Assembly (NCBI GenBank): GCA_947649645.1
Contig: CANSSP010000003.1
Coordinates: forward strand, 1 to 64,000
From: an uncultured Roseburia sp.
GTDB lineage: Bacteria; Bacillota; Clostridia; Lachnospirales; Lachnospiraceae
Direction of reading: 5' to 3'
DNA length: 64,000 nt
The position numbers were made by a program, and so were the translations under genes. Every line of letters starts with the position of its first letter. The first letter of the stretch is position 1. A model generated the notes under the pieces. That model was not told the DNA's origin, ran no database searches, and worked only from the letters and a program-made list of their open reading frames with translations. This document shows, piece by piece, positions 28,101 through 37,900 of this stretch.

Positions 28101-29419
28101 GTCTTCACTTCTTTCCCGGTGGCATCAATCTGACTTTCTGTCTGCCGCTCCCTTTGCATTTCCTGCTCCCAGCCATCCCTCAGCTGAGCAAGCCCGCCGG
28201 TAAAAAGCCGTATGTCTTCTTTTTCACGTTCCAGCCGCGCGCGCTCCTCCCCGACAGACGCAAGCGCCCGAAGATTTTCCTGTTTTCTTTTCAGCATTTC
28301 TTCCAACGCTTCTTTTTCTGCCGCCTGCTCCCCCCTTCGCCTGTCTGCCTCTTCTGCGGCCTGCTCTTTTGTGCGCTGCCGCCCGTACTCCTGTTCCAGC
28401 CTGTCAAAGATCTGCAGATGCCCCTGCTCTTCCTTGATCTGCAGCACAAGAGCCTCGCAGGCCTCTGCCTCCCTCGCCGCCTTCTCATATAAAGCCCTGG
28501 CCGCCAGAAGCCGCGGCCGCTGTTCTTTCTGCTGCTCTTCTTTTCTTAACAGCTCGTTCTGCTGCTCCTTTACTTTATGGATATCCCCGATCCGTCTGTC
28601 TTCCTCCAGAATCCGGCTCTCCAGTATTTCCATCGTCTCATCCAGCTGTTTTAAAGCCGCCGCTTCCTCCCCGCACAGCTCCTTAAGCAGCGCAATCCCT
28701 TCCCCTGTCCAGCCGTCAGATTTTTCCCTCTTCATCTGCTCCATTTTCACGGCACAAGGCCCGTCTCCCGTGCAGACAATGCCGCTCATATGCTGAGAAA
28801 GACTGCGGCGCAGTTCTTTGTATTTATTTTCCTGCCCCCTGGCCGCCGCTCTCAGCTCCCCCTGCAGCTTCTGATAAAGCCCTGTTCCAAAAATCTGCCG
28901 GAAGATGCCGCAGCGCTCCTCCGTCCCCGCAAACAAAAGCTTTCGGAAATCGCCCTGGGCGATCATTGCAATCTGCGTAAACTGTCTGCAGTCAAGCCCG
29001 ATCAGCTCCGTGACCGCTTTCGTCACTTCTTTCGTCTTTGTGACCGGCTGTCTTTCGTCCGGATACAAAAGCTGCGCGTCTGCTCTCTGTGTCGTATAAC
29101 CGTTTCCCCTGTCCTTTGGACGCTGATATTCCGGATTGCGCCTTACGACATAGCGCCGGCCCCCGTACTCAAACGTAAATTCCACATAGGTCGGCACATC
29201 GGCTCCGGCGTATTTGCTGCGGAACATTTCCGCCCTGCGCACATCCCCGCTCGCTTCTCCGTAAAGTGCAAATGTGATGGCGTCAAAAATCGTCGTCTTC
29301 CCGGCCCCGGTATCCCCGGTGATCAGATAAATTCCCTGCCGGCCCAGACGCTCAAAGTCAATCTTTGTCTTTCCCGCATACGGGCCGAACGCACTGATCG
29401 TAAGCTTTACTGGTTTCAT
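25106..29419 (-). CDS. sbcC: SbcC-type exonuclease subunit (SMC-like ATPase)
   Basis: This about 1437-residue protein is the ATPase of the SbcCD nuclease, which cleaves DNA hairpins and blocked ends. The N-terminal half has Walker A GDTGAGKTT (about 35-43) and a Q-loop region. Two very long coiled coils flank the zinc hook CPVC at about 681-684, almost at the midpoint. The C-terminal part has the signature LSGGETFQASLSLALG and Walker B DSMFVDEGFGSLDEE. It is longer than typical SbcC (about 1000-1100), the extra being coiled coil. The start at 29419 (M3 of the longest frame) was chosen for its AGGAG site. Confidence 0.95.
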   Translation of the reverse strand: MKPVKLTISAFGPYAGKTKIDFERLGRQGIYLITGDTGAGKTTIFDAITFALYGEASGDVRRAEMFRSKYAGADVPTYVEFTFEYGGRRYVVRRNPEYQRPKDRGNGYTTQRADAQLLYPDERQPVTKTKEVTKAVTELIGLDCRQFTQIAMIAQGDFRKLLFAGTEERCGIFRQIFGTGLYQKLQGELRAAARGQENKYKELRRSLSQHMSGIVCTGDGPCAVKMEQMKREKSDGWTGEGIALLKELCGEEAAALKQLDETMEILESRILEEDRRIGDIHKVKEQQNELLRKEEQQKEQRPRLLAARALYEKAAREAEACEALVLQIKEEQGHLQIFDRLEQEYGRQRTKEQAAEEADRRRGEQAAEKEALEEMLKRKQENLRALASVGEERARLEREKEDIRLFTGGLAQLRDGWEQEMQRERQTESQIDATGKEVKTLAEEIRDGRARMEALAGRDAVLSLTEEMRKKIAEQSAVLERAAKELERAAGQAEHEKKNLALLSAREAALKAAEEERRKELDVCRDAAGTEILCRKNTQEAEKKLETFRELSKGLAGVKKEFKEAEAACEAARARVKACREQQGVYAGEEEEKKDVDAHLFLLRQKRTTLAAHREAQEKLLADLKRMEEGREKLLVLQEEYRRAATEKETLFQIWRKTERQFLDAQAGLLARDLIEGEACPVCGSTHHPAPAEAPETVPDKEELDRLKERLAEVERKAEHFSARAGHIGEECTCQERLIGEAAKKLYASLGQCAEAGEGGVPAGGTESKAPVLGEQIKMAGAWIRTEEKKLDEAIREAESDVRRNAELKEAIKAGARELEKLDSLFREREQALALVRGRLTEQERQWEDGVSRMELPREHGREETEIAAYLCAELEQCAKRQRKAEADGRRFVVLKKEEEEAQAERERLRMQIASCRERAAELDGQEKGRQGRVTEETGRSISLLKETAQGEETCVPETISDILCALKERRERLEQRIAQFQKEIADRNQMTEQLRQKEEWYSVCREKADKLMRESERTAARRQEKAAQLFDALRAWRPQLSEKYESAAALSEDELKEIAAGVSSERKAQSAMVEMALQENREKEQKRKELEEQIPAIQEKMKVSEEELSRAENEAARRRAECDAGMEKIAELAAQAGTKQKSEIMDRIRALTEQKTRLEGAHKAAEQEYTQQCHEKERLFSAIELLKRQIAAAGEAGQVSEETVVARKTQWQQEKKECMARRDREYSAYTTNCGIYDRVKMGQDDITAAEARYAWMKALADTAGGTLGGKQKIELETYIQMTYFDRIVRRANIRLLTMSGGQYELKRETGGENRREKAGLELCVIDHYNGTERSVKTLSGGETFQASLSLALGLSDEIQSYAGGIRMDSMFVDEGFGSLDEEATGQALKALEGLTEGNRLVGIISHVSGLKERIEKKIIVTKCRNRDGIGSTVRVE

Positions 29420-29462
29420 CCCCACACTCCTGTCTCTCCGGCAGCCCGTCCCTGCACTTCAC

Positions 29463-30626
29463 TTATCCCTGCCGGATATTTTCAATCATCTGTTTTACAA
29501 ACACAGTCTGTTCTTCGCTCATCGGCTGATTGTTCTGCAGCTCATAAAATTCCTGAAACAGCTCCAGCTCCGATTTCCGCCCCGTTTCCTCCGCCGCCTC
29601 CACCTTTCTGTTTTCTCTCGTCCTCTTATTGTCGTACAAAAGACGCATCAGGTTCGGGTAAATAATGCGCAGCTTCTGCAGCCCGTCGGGGATATCCTCC
29701 TCATCTGTCAGTGTAATCTGTACATAATCTTCTGTATTCATCCCCTGATAAAACGAACGCGCAGTTACTTCCAGATAGGTTCCTCTGATCTTCCTTAAGT
29801 CGCGCACCGGAACCAGCGGGATACAGGAAATCTTCACATTTCCCTTTTCTTTTAGTTCCACCACCGTGACGGATTTCTCCTGCTCTGCCTCGGAAAAAGA
29901 ATACTTTAACGGCGTTCCGCAATAGCGCACCGTTTCCCGTTTCACCGACTGCGGACTGTGGAGATGTCCGAGCGCCACGTAGTCGAACGCATCAAAAACC
30001 TCGGCGTCCACATTGTCGAGACCGCCGACTGCGATCTCCTCCGATTCACACCGCCCCGCTCCCGTCACAAACTGATGCGCCACGAGAACGCTGCGCGCTC
30101 CGGCGTCTGCCTCCATGCGCTCCACCGCCAGCTTTACAGCCTTATGATAACTGTCCGGCACCTCCTCCCCTGCCCCGGCGTCTGCGTTTTCCTCTTCCTT
30201 TTCCAGCAAATGACGCATAACCGCCGGCTTTAAAAAAGGCAGAAGATACACAAAAATCTCCCCGTACGCATCCTGCAGTACGATTTTTTCCGTCTTTCCA
30301 CTGTAAACCGGGGACACATAAACCCCTCTCCCGCTCATAAGCTGGGAGCCAAACGCGATCCTCTCGGCGGAATCATGGTTGCCGCTGACCACGAAAACCA
30401 TTTTTTTTCGCTCCGCAAGACCGGTCAGAAACCAGTCGAACACCTGAACCGCCTCCGCGGACGGCGACGGCCTGTCATAAATATCCCCTGCGATAATTAC
30501 CCCCTCTGCGCCGGAAGATTCTGCGATGGCAAGAATCTGGCTTAAGATATATTTCTGATCCTCGATCATGGAAAATTCATTGATGCGTTTTCCGATGTGT
30601 AAATCTGAGATATGAAGAAATTTCAT
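29463..30626 (-). CDS. sbcD: SbcD-type exonuclease subunit (Mre11-like nuclease)
   Basis: This 387-residue metallophosphoesterase is the nuclease partner of SbcC. The start MKFLHISDLHIGK at 30626 matches the family; 43 in-frame codons upstream lack family sequence. Metal motifs are SDLH (about 7-10), GDIYDR, VSGNHDS and GHLHSPQ. A C-terminal capping domain follows, then a Lys/Glu-rich helical tail that should dock on the SbcC coiled coil. It lies 43 bp before sbcC and is transcribed from a consensus-like promoter at 30779-30807. Confidence 0.95.
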   Translation of the reverse strand: MKFLHISDLHIGKRINEFSMIEDQKYILSQILAIAESSGAEGVIIAGDIYDRPSPSAEAVQVFDWFLTGLAERKKMVFVVSGNHDSAERIAFGSQLMSGRGVYVSPVYSGKTEKIVLQDAYGEIFVYLLPFLKPAVMRHLLEKEEENADAGAGEEVPDSYHKAVKLAVERMEADAGARSVLVAHQFVTGAGRCESEEIAVGGLDNVDAEVFDAFDYVALGHLHSPQSVKRETVRYCGTPLKYSFSEAEQEKSVTVVELKEKGNVKISCIPLVPVRDLRKIRGTYLEVTARSFYQGMNTEDYVQITLTDEEDIPDGLQKLRIIYPNLMRLLYDNKRTRENRKVEAAEETGRKSELELFQEFYELQNNQPMSEEQTVFVKQMIENIRQG

Positions 30627-30778
30627 GGTCTGCCCCATTTCTGCGCAGAATACCCCGATATTATCCCTGTACTCTGCACGCTGTGTGCACGTTTTCCGCG
30701 AACCGGACGCGGCATCAGAAAACGTTTTCGACTCCATCTGATCTGTCCATGACATCCCATGCTGCGGACATTGTGTTA

Positions 30779-30807
30779 ATTATACTAAACAGAGCTTTTT
30801 TTGTAAA
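30779..30807 (-). promoter_or_regulatory. Sigma-A-type promoter of sbcDC
   Basis: On the minus strand, TTTACA (30802-30807), a 17-bp spacer and a perfect TATAAT (30779-30784) form a near-consensus promoter about 150 nt before sbcD. This separates sbcDC from the long operon that ends at 30934. Confidence 0.75.
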
Positions 30808-30900
30808 TGAGATCAGAAAACAGGATACCGAATGGCATCTGATCGCATGCGGCCGGGAATCCCTCCCAGACGCATGCGGTGTGACAAAAAAAGAAATGAA

Positions 30901-30926
30901 AAAAAACCGGACAGAAAGCACCGGCG
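30901..30926 (-). terminator. Possible weak terminator of the injection-system operon
   Basis: On the minus strand a short CCGG-N10-CCGG stem is followed by a run of T residues just after the LRR-like gene. The stem is only 4 bp, so read-through into sbcDC is possible. Confidence 0.3.
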
Positions 30927-30933
30927 CACCGCC

Positions 30934-31944
30934 TTATGCTTTCCCATATGCCTTAATAATCTCCGCAATCTGTCTGTCCTTCTTCACACTTCCCGTCTGA
31001 CAGATCATTTTTTTCAAAGGCGGATTTTTTAATATGCGCTCGACAACAGCCGGATCGGCTGCCTTTGCCCCATAAAGCTCAATCTGTTCGATACCGGGAA
31101 GCGTTTCCAGTCCGGAAAGATCTTCCAGATTCTTCACTTCGTCAAAAATCAGCGTCTTCAGCCCGGCACAGGCGCTTAAGTCCGGTATACGCACCATCCG
31201 GCTCATCTGATAAAACCGTGCATGGACAAGCCCCGGAAGATGCAGAAGGATATCTGCATCTTCCAGCTGGCTGATCTTCCACAGCTCAAGCCGTTTTATT
31301 GTAGTATTCCCATACAGAGATGTGCTGTCAAAATCCTTTATCATCCCCAGAGACAGCCTCTCCACCCCGGTATCCTGCAGGAAAGCAAAATCCTTTCTTT
31401 TTGCCGCGTTGACAGTCAGATCCCGCAGTCCCCCAAGATGCCTTATCACCTCAAATCCCCGATTGATTTTATACACAAACAGCGACTCAAGGTCTTTAAA
31501 CCGCCCGATTACATCCAGCTCCAGTTTACTGTTCGCAATTCCTGTGCCCAGCATCAGCCCGGTAAGGCCGGTTGTCACCTTTTCCAGAAAAGAGAGATCG
31601 TTCAGCTGTCCAAGGCTTACTCTTAACTTTTTTAAGCGTGGCAGCTTTCCCATGGAAACAAGGTTACTGACAGCGTCCATCTCCCCGACCGACAAATCAC
31701 AGACATTGTCAAGCAGTTCCAGAAACGTAAGATCGCACACCTGACCGCGGAACCCGTATACCCTGAACATAACATCTTCTCTCGCGGATAAAATGACATG
31801 GTTGATCCGTTTTAATGTTTCGGGCGGCAGCGCCGCTCCGATCTGAATATATTTTATTTTTTCATCACGCTTTATCTCTTCCGCCTCCGCTGCCGTTAAA
31901 TCCGCACGTATTTCCACTCTGTTCAGACTGCACGTATAGCCCAT
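30934..31944 (-). CDS. Leucine-rich-repeat-like protein, candidate immunity protein
   Basis: This 336-residue protein has no signal peptide. From about residue 70 it contains irregular repeats of about 22 residues with periodic Leu/Ile and LxxL-like spacing (LPRLKKLRVSLGQLNDLSFL, LGGLRDLTVNAAKRKDFAFL, LSGLETLPGIEQIELYGA), typical of a leucine-rich-repeat solenoid. It starts 15 bp after the VgrG-Rhs toxin gene and is the last gene of the operon, the usual position of the cognate immunity gene. I infer that it binds and blocks the GIY-YIG-like toxin tip. A scaffold or target-binding role is an alternative. Confidence 0.65.
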   Translation of the reverse strand: MGYTCSLNRVEIRADLTAAEAEEIKRDEKIKYIQIGAALPPETLKRINHVILSAREDVMFRVYGFRGQVCDLTFLELLDNVCDLSVGEMDAVSNLVSMGKLPRLKKLRVSLGQLNDLSFLEKVTTGLTGLMLGTGIANSKLELDVIGRFKDLESLFVYKINRGFEVIRHLGGLRDLTVNAAKRKDFAFLQDTGVERLSLGMIKDFDSTSLYGNTTIKRLELWKISQLEDADILLHLPGLVHARFYQMSRMVRIPDLSACAGLKTLIFDEVKNLEDLSGLETLPGIEQIELYGAKAADPAVVERILKNPPLKKMICQTGSVKKDRQIAEIIKAYGKA

Positions 31945-31959
31945 TCCTGCCCCCTGCTT

Positions 31960-34900
31960 TTATTCACCTGGTTTTCCAAATTCTTCCTGGGAAGCTCTCA
32001 GATACGTATCCCTTTTCTTATTGCCATCCGAGATTCCCTGAATATCGTTCCCCGAGCTTCCGCCCTTTGACTTCGCACCGCCATGGTAATCGATCATATC
32101 CTGCTCCCTGCCCCGTATCGCATCCGGATTATCAGAGGTCTTATCCAGCACTGCCGGCCCGAATCCATCTTTGTTTTTGTGATGGTTCCTGTCTCTTTTC
32201 GCTATATTTTCTTCCGGCGTTCCATAACCACTCGTCCGTCCGGTATACACTTCACCCGTCTGGGGATTGGTTTTCGTGTATGTCTGATACGTCTTTTTGG
32301 GCTTCTGGCCTGTGGCATTATTTTTGCCCTGTGCTCCTTTTACCCGATCCGCGCCTTTCTGGCAGGCATGGCCGTCCGGGTCTTCATAGGACACCGGATT
32401 TCCTGCACAGTAGGTATAGAGATTTAATCCGTCTCCCAGATAACTGTCTTCCTGGGTAAACCGTCCGATCACAGGATTGTAATATCTCGCTCTCAGATAA
32501 TACTGCCCGGTCACCCCGTCATACTGCTGCCCGTTGAAGCGGAAACGGTTTTCTATCTTCTCCTCGCAGACCGTCGGACTGCCCCACGCGTCATACATAT
32601 ACCAATTGACGACATTCCCGCTCTCAGCCACATGGGTGATGCTCCCCATCTCGTCTGATGCATAATGATAATACGTCCGCGACGCTTCCGCATCTGACGC
32701 CACCAGCCGGTCCGCACGGATGTAGCGCACCGTCTCTGTCCCCGACTCTTCCGCCACAATTTCTGTCCCGCGGAAAAGGAAGGATACCAGTCTGCCGTTC
32801 TCTTCCATTTCATGGCGCAGCCCTTCCGCGTCATAATGACTGATCTGGATATTCCCGTCAAACAATTCTGCCACGACATTGCGGCCAGACGCATCGTACT
32901 CATACGTGGCTCTGTCGTCCTTTGTCAGATTTCCGCCCGCATCATATTCAAATCTGTGTGTCTTCCCGCCCTTTTCATACTGTATCAGACGGTTTGCACT
33001 GTCATACTGATACCTCTCCTCGGTACGCTCCGGTCCGGAAAACAACGTTTTAGCATCCTCTGCGACACTGCAGTACTGCTCTCCGCCGACATGCGGCCGT
33101 GTACTGAGCACTCTCATTGTCCGGTTTCCGGCCCTGTCATAAAACAGCTCTTCCGTGCGCTCCGGATACTCTGCACCCACAAGGCGGTTCATCACATCAT
33201 AAACATATGAGGTCACACCTTGCCTCTGCCGCTTCTGAATGCGGTTTCCATTCCCGTCATAGAGATAATGTTCCTCCGCCAGCACCTCTTCTCCCATTAC
33301 CGTTTTTATACCTGCCAGATTCCGGTCTGCGTCATACGCATATTCGGTAAAAAGGTCTCCGCAACGCAGCGTCTTTATCGTGCCGTCCGGGTTATAGCCG
33401 TACTTTGCGATCTGCTTTCCATTATCCCACACTTCCTCTACTTCGTCAAAAAGATTATACCGGTATTCAGTCACTTTTCCGGAAACGTCCGTCTGTCTGA
33501 CAAAGTTTCCGTTCAGATCATAAGCAAACTCAAGCAGGATGCGGCCGCTCGACAACTTCTGCCTAAGCCTTCCCATCTCATCATATATATAACTGTAGCG
33601 CATCCCGATCGTCCTGCCGCGAATACTGCTCTTGGAAACAGCCGACTTTAAAAGCCCCTCCGGCGTATACTCATACCATTCAGATACGTCGGAACCTGTC
33701 GCACCTTCCGCTCTGCGTCCCAGCAGACTTCCGTAAATATTGTAGGTATACCGGGTCACCACGCCGTTTCGATCGGTTTTTCTGCACAGCCGTCCCTCGT
33801 CGTCATATGCGTAAATCTCCTGATTTCCCAGCGGATCAGTCCGGACAGCCATCTGATTGATTCCGTTATACTCATAGACGGTGGTATTTCCTTCTCCGTC
33901 CGTGGACCGCGTGATATTCCCGGCATAATCATACGAGTAAAACTCACTGCTTTCGTCCGCGTGTCTGACCTGCACAACTCTTCCCCACTTGTCCACGATA
34001 TACTGTGTGCGGCTGCCGACGCCGTCCACAATCCCCGTAACATTTCCGAAAGCGTCATATTCGTACTTCTGCACGGCTCCTCCGGCTGACCTTACTTCAA
34101 TGCGCCGCCCGCCGATATCATACTGAAAAGCAGCCCCGGCCCCTGCAGCGTCTGTTGTCCGAAGCAGCCGCCCGTCTTCGTCATATGTATTGCTCTCCAG
34201 AATAACGCCGTCCGCACGGACTACCGTCAGAACATTGCCGTCCGCATCGTAAGTATACGTCTCTCCGGCTCCGTTTTCCCCTGCACGCCTGTACTCGTTG
34301 GGCCGTATAACCGAAACCAGCCGTCCGTTTTTGTCATAATAATACCGGGTGACTCCTCCGTTTTTGTCTGTACGTCTCACCTCCTGGCCCATCAGATCGT
34401 ATTCCATCTGCGTTTTTCTGCCCTGGTTATCCGCGATACAGACAAGATTGCCCGCCTTGTCGTACGAAAAACGGGTTGTATTGTCGATACCTCCATTCTT
34501 ATCCACATGGCGCTCCAGAATCAGCCGGTCCGCAGCGTCATACTCGCGCAGGACCTCACATCCCGAAGCAAGAACGGTTCTCGTATTGTTTCCGTTCCTG
34601 TCATACTCGTATTTCACAGAAACATTCTGTCTGCCGCATCCGCTTTTATCCGCAGTGCGGATAAACTCTGTCATCCTGCCCGCAGCGTCATAGACATAAC
34701 GGAACGTCTGGCTTACCCCGTCGCTTATTTTTCGTCTCTCCCTGATACAGCGGTCGTGAGCGTCATAGCCATATTCAAGCACTGCACCGGCGTCGTCATT
34801 CACCTGGATCAGTCGATTATCCGCATCATACCGGCAGGAAATCGTCTGCACGACACCGCTCGCGCTTGTTTTCGTCTGATAATCCAGAAAACGCCGCTCA

Positions 34901-37900
34901 CAGATACGGTTTCCTGCCTTGTCATACCGATACTGGATGAGACGGTAGTACACCTGGCCGTTCTCCTCCGTCACCGGCTGCCGTTTTTCCAGAAGCCAGC
35001 CCATACAGTTATAGACAGAGAACTCCCCGATACGTTCCTCATCCGTCTCCCCGGTGTGCATCCCCCTGGCATCGATCACTTTTACCGGATTCCCATGCAG
35101 GTCATACACAAAACGCCTCCGCACACTCCCGTCCGGCGCAGTGATCTGTGTCAGGCGTTTTCCTCTGTCATACTCATAACAGTATCCCTCTCCGTCGTCG
35201 GCTGCCGCGTCATACTGTCCGGGTCTGCACACCCGGGTCAGATTACCGGCAGCGTCATACCATCTGCGCTCCGTCCCCCCGTCGGGATAAAAGATTCTGC
35301 TGCGCTGGTCGTATTCGTCATACGTGTACGCAATACCGCTTCCGTCTTTTCCCCCCGCCTCGTATGCATCCGGGTGGATCTCTTTCACAATATTTCCCTC
35401 CCCGTCGCGCAATGTCACAAACACCGCCCCGGTTTCATCCGTCCGCGAAATCTGGTTGTGAAGAGGATCGTATGTAAAACACTCCCTCTTCTCGTGGTTC
35501 GACAACGGAGCATAATGATTTGGCCGCACCACGCCGACGAGATCAATGACACCGTCATAAATATAGCGGGTCACATCACCCAGGGGATTTTTTTCCATAC
35601 AGACAATGTCAAAATTGTTATAAGCATACTCCTTCGTTCCGTCGCTGTCCGTGATTGTCACACACCGCCCTGCCTTGTCTATCCCATATACAAAACGGTT
35701 TCCTGTCGCAGTGACAAAAGCAGACGCCTCCCAGAAACGGCTGTCATATTCATATGTCTCTCTGTTTCCATTCGGATCGGTAAGCGCCGTGATACGGCCA
35801 TACTTATCGTACTCGTAAGTAATTGTGCGCTGTACCGACGCATCAATCTGTTCCATCTCTTTGATCCGGTTTCCATGCTTATCGCAGGTATACCAGGCGG
35901 CATATCCTGTGTTATCCCACATCCGGATCTGGTTTCCGTCGGCATCATATTCGTAAGACAGCACAAGGCCGTCCGGCTGCTCTTCCCTTAAAAGACGGCC
36001 ATATTCATCGAAAGTCCGATGCGTCTCACCACCTGACCGGTCCTTTTCCCAGACACGGTTCTCCCAGTCGTCATATCCAAACTCTTCTACTGTCCCGTCC
36101 CGATATTCCGTCCGGATCAGCTGCCTGTTTTTATTGTAAATATAGCGGATTTCTTTGTTATTCTGCGGCACCAGCCAGGTATTGGTCCGATCGTCGTCCG
36201 CATAGAGCAGGATATATTCCTGCCCGTTAAAGAGCGTCTGTCTGGTGATGCGCCCCTTATGATCGTACTCATTATGTATATATTGAACGCCGTTTGCGTT
36301 CGTCACATCCGTGATACGGCCTCCTGCATCATAGGCATACTTTTCCACTCCGCCGTTGACCATCTCCACCCCTGTCAGAAGCGCGCCGTCATAGTGATAA
36401 GTAACCTTGCGCCCGATACAGTCCTCCATGGAAGCAATCTTATCTCCCTGCCACACAAACTCCAGATACTGTCCGCTTGCAAAAACGATCTTTCGCAGCG
36501 TGTCCCCGGCATAGTGATAGATTGTACGATTGCCGTTTTTGTCCGTGGCAGATATCTGTTTTCCGGCAGCGTCAAACGTTCTTAATAATCCAGTCTTTTC
36601 TTCCCACAGAAGATAGCTTTCACCGTCTTTCTTAAGTGTAAGGCTTTTCGTCCCGCCCCGCCGGCTGCGAAATCCCTCCGCTGTCTTTAAAAAGGTTTCC
36701 GTGTGATGATCCGGCATCCGGATTTCTACTCTGTCGTCATACACAAAAACATCGATAAACAGGCTTAACGTCCAGCCCTTTCCGACCGGAGAATCTTCCC
36801 CTGCAAGCAAGGACTCATAAATACGCTCAACGGCACAGACCCCCGTAATATCATTGATCACAAAGTCGCACTGTTCCATCAGAAAACTGCCTGTCACCAC
36901 ATCAATCGGATCACCATTCGTCACCCGGCTGTCCGGTATCTCGTCCACAGTTTGTTTTTTTCTCGCGCCGGTATCTGAATGCGTCTGCCGGTGCGGCTGT
37001 GTCTGTGTCTGCGTCCGCGGGGCTTCATTCCCTCTCGTCCCCCCTCCGCGTTTTCCAATGTCCTTAAGATCTCTCGCACTCCCAACCACTCCCGCCGCTC
37101 CACTTAAGACGCCAACCACGTCCCTCCAGCACTCCGGATCTGCGGGATCAAACCTGCCATTTGCAACCGTGTCAATCAGTTTATCCGCCGCCGCACAGAA
37201 TGTCAGCCCGGAAACGGCTGCCATAACCATCTTTGCCCCGGTAACCAGAGCCTTCGCCGTTTTTGTTATTGTTCCAACCATCCTGATCAGTTTCGGCGCT
37301 TTGAGCGCAAGTTTCGCGCCAACCGCCACCGTATTAGCTCCCGGAACCAGCGACAGTACGGCCGAGCCGGCCGACATCGCAGCTCCGATGTAATCCCCCC
37401 TGGCTAATGAAACCCCCGCGTTAACCAGATTTGCCACAGTCGACACGACAGGGATTGGCAGCATTCCCACGATATCCAGCCCGAGCTGCACTACGTCAAG
37501 AATCAGATCCGTCCATGAAACCGGTTTGGCGTCCATTAATTCATATGTTTTGGAGCGGTCTGTCCCGAGTTCTAAAAACGTATCCGCCTTAATCTGTATC
37601 ACGCCGTCCCCAAAAGAGACACAGGTGGAACCGACCGTATAATCAGCCTTTTTTAACGCCAGAATGCTGATCACACCGTCTTCATACTGCGGCGCCTCCT
37701 GCTCATCCTGTGTTCCTTCCGATCCGCCGATGGCTCCTGCCAGATCTGAAAGCGTACCCAGAAGTTTTCCCGGAGAATTGATCAGCTCCGTCACATCGTC
37801 TACAAGACTTCCCCACTCCTGTTTCATCCGGTACACCATCAGATTATAATCTGCCGGCGATCCGCCACATGCCATATACAGTGCATTGCCGGCTGTATTC

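Noticed and set aside
34507-35991. Open frame of 494 codons opposite the VgrG-Rhs gene
   Set aside because: Long antisense frames are expected opposite the repetitive YD-repeat DNA. The product has no family features and the sense gene is certain.
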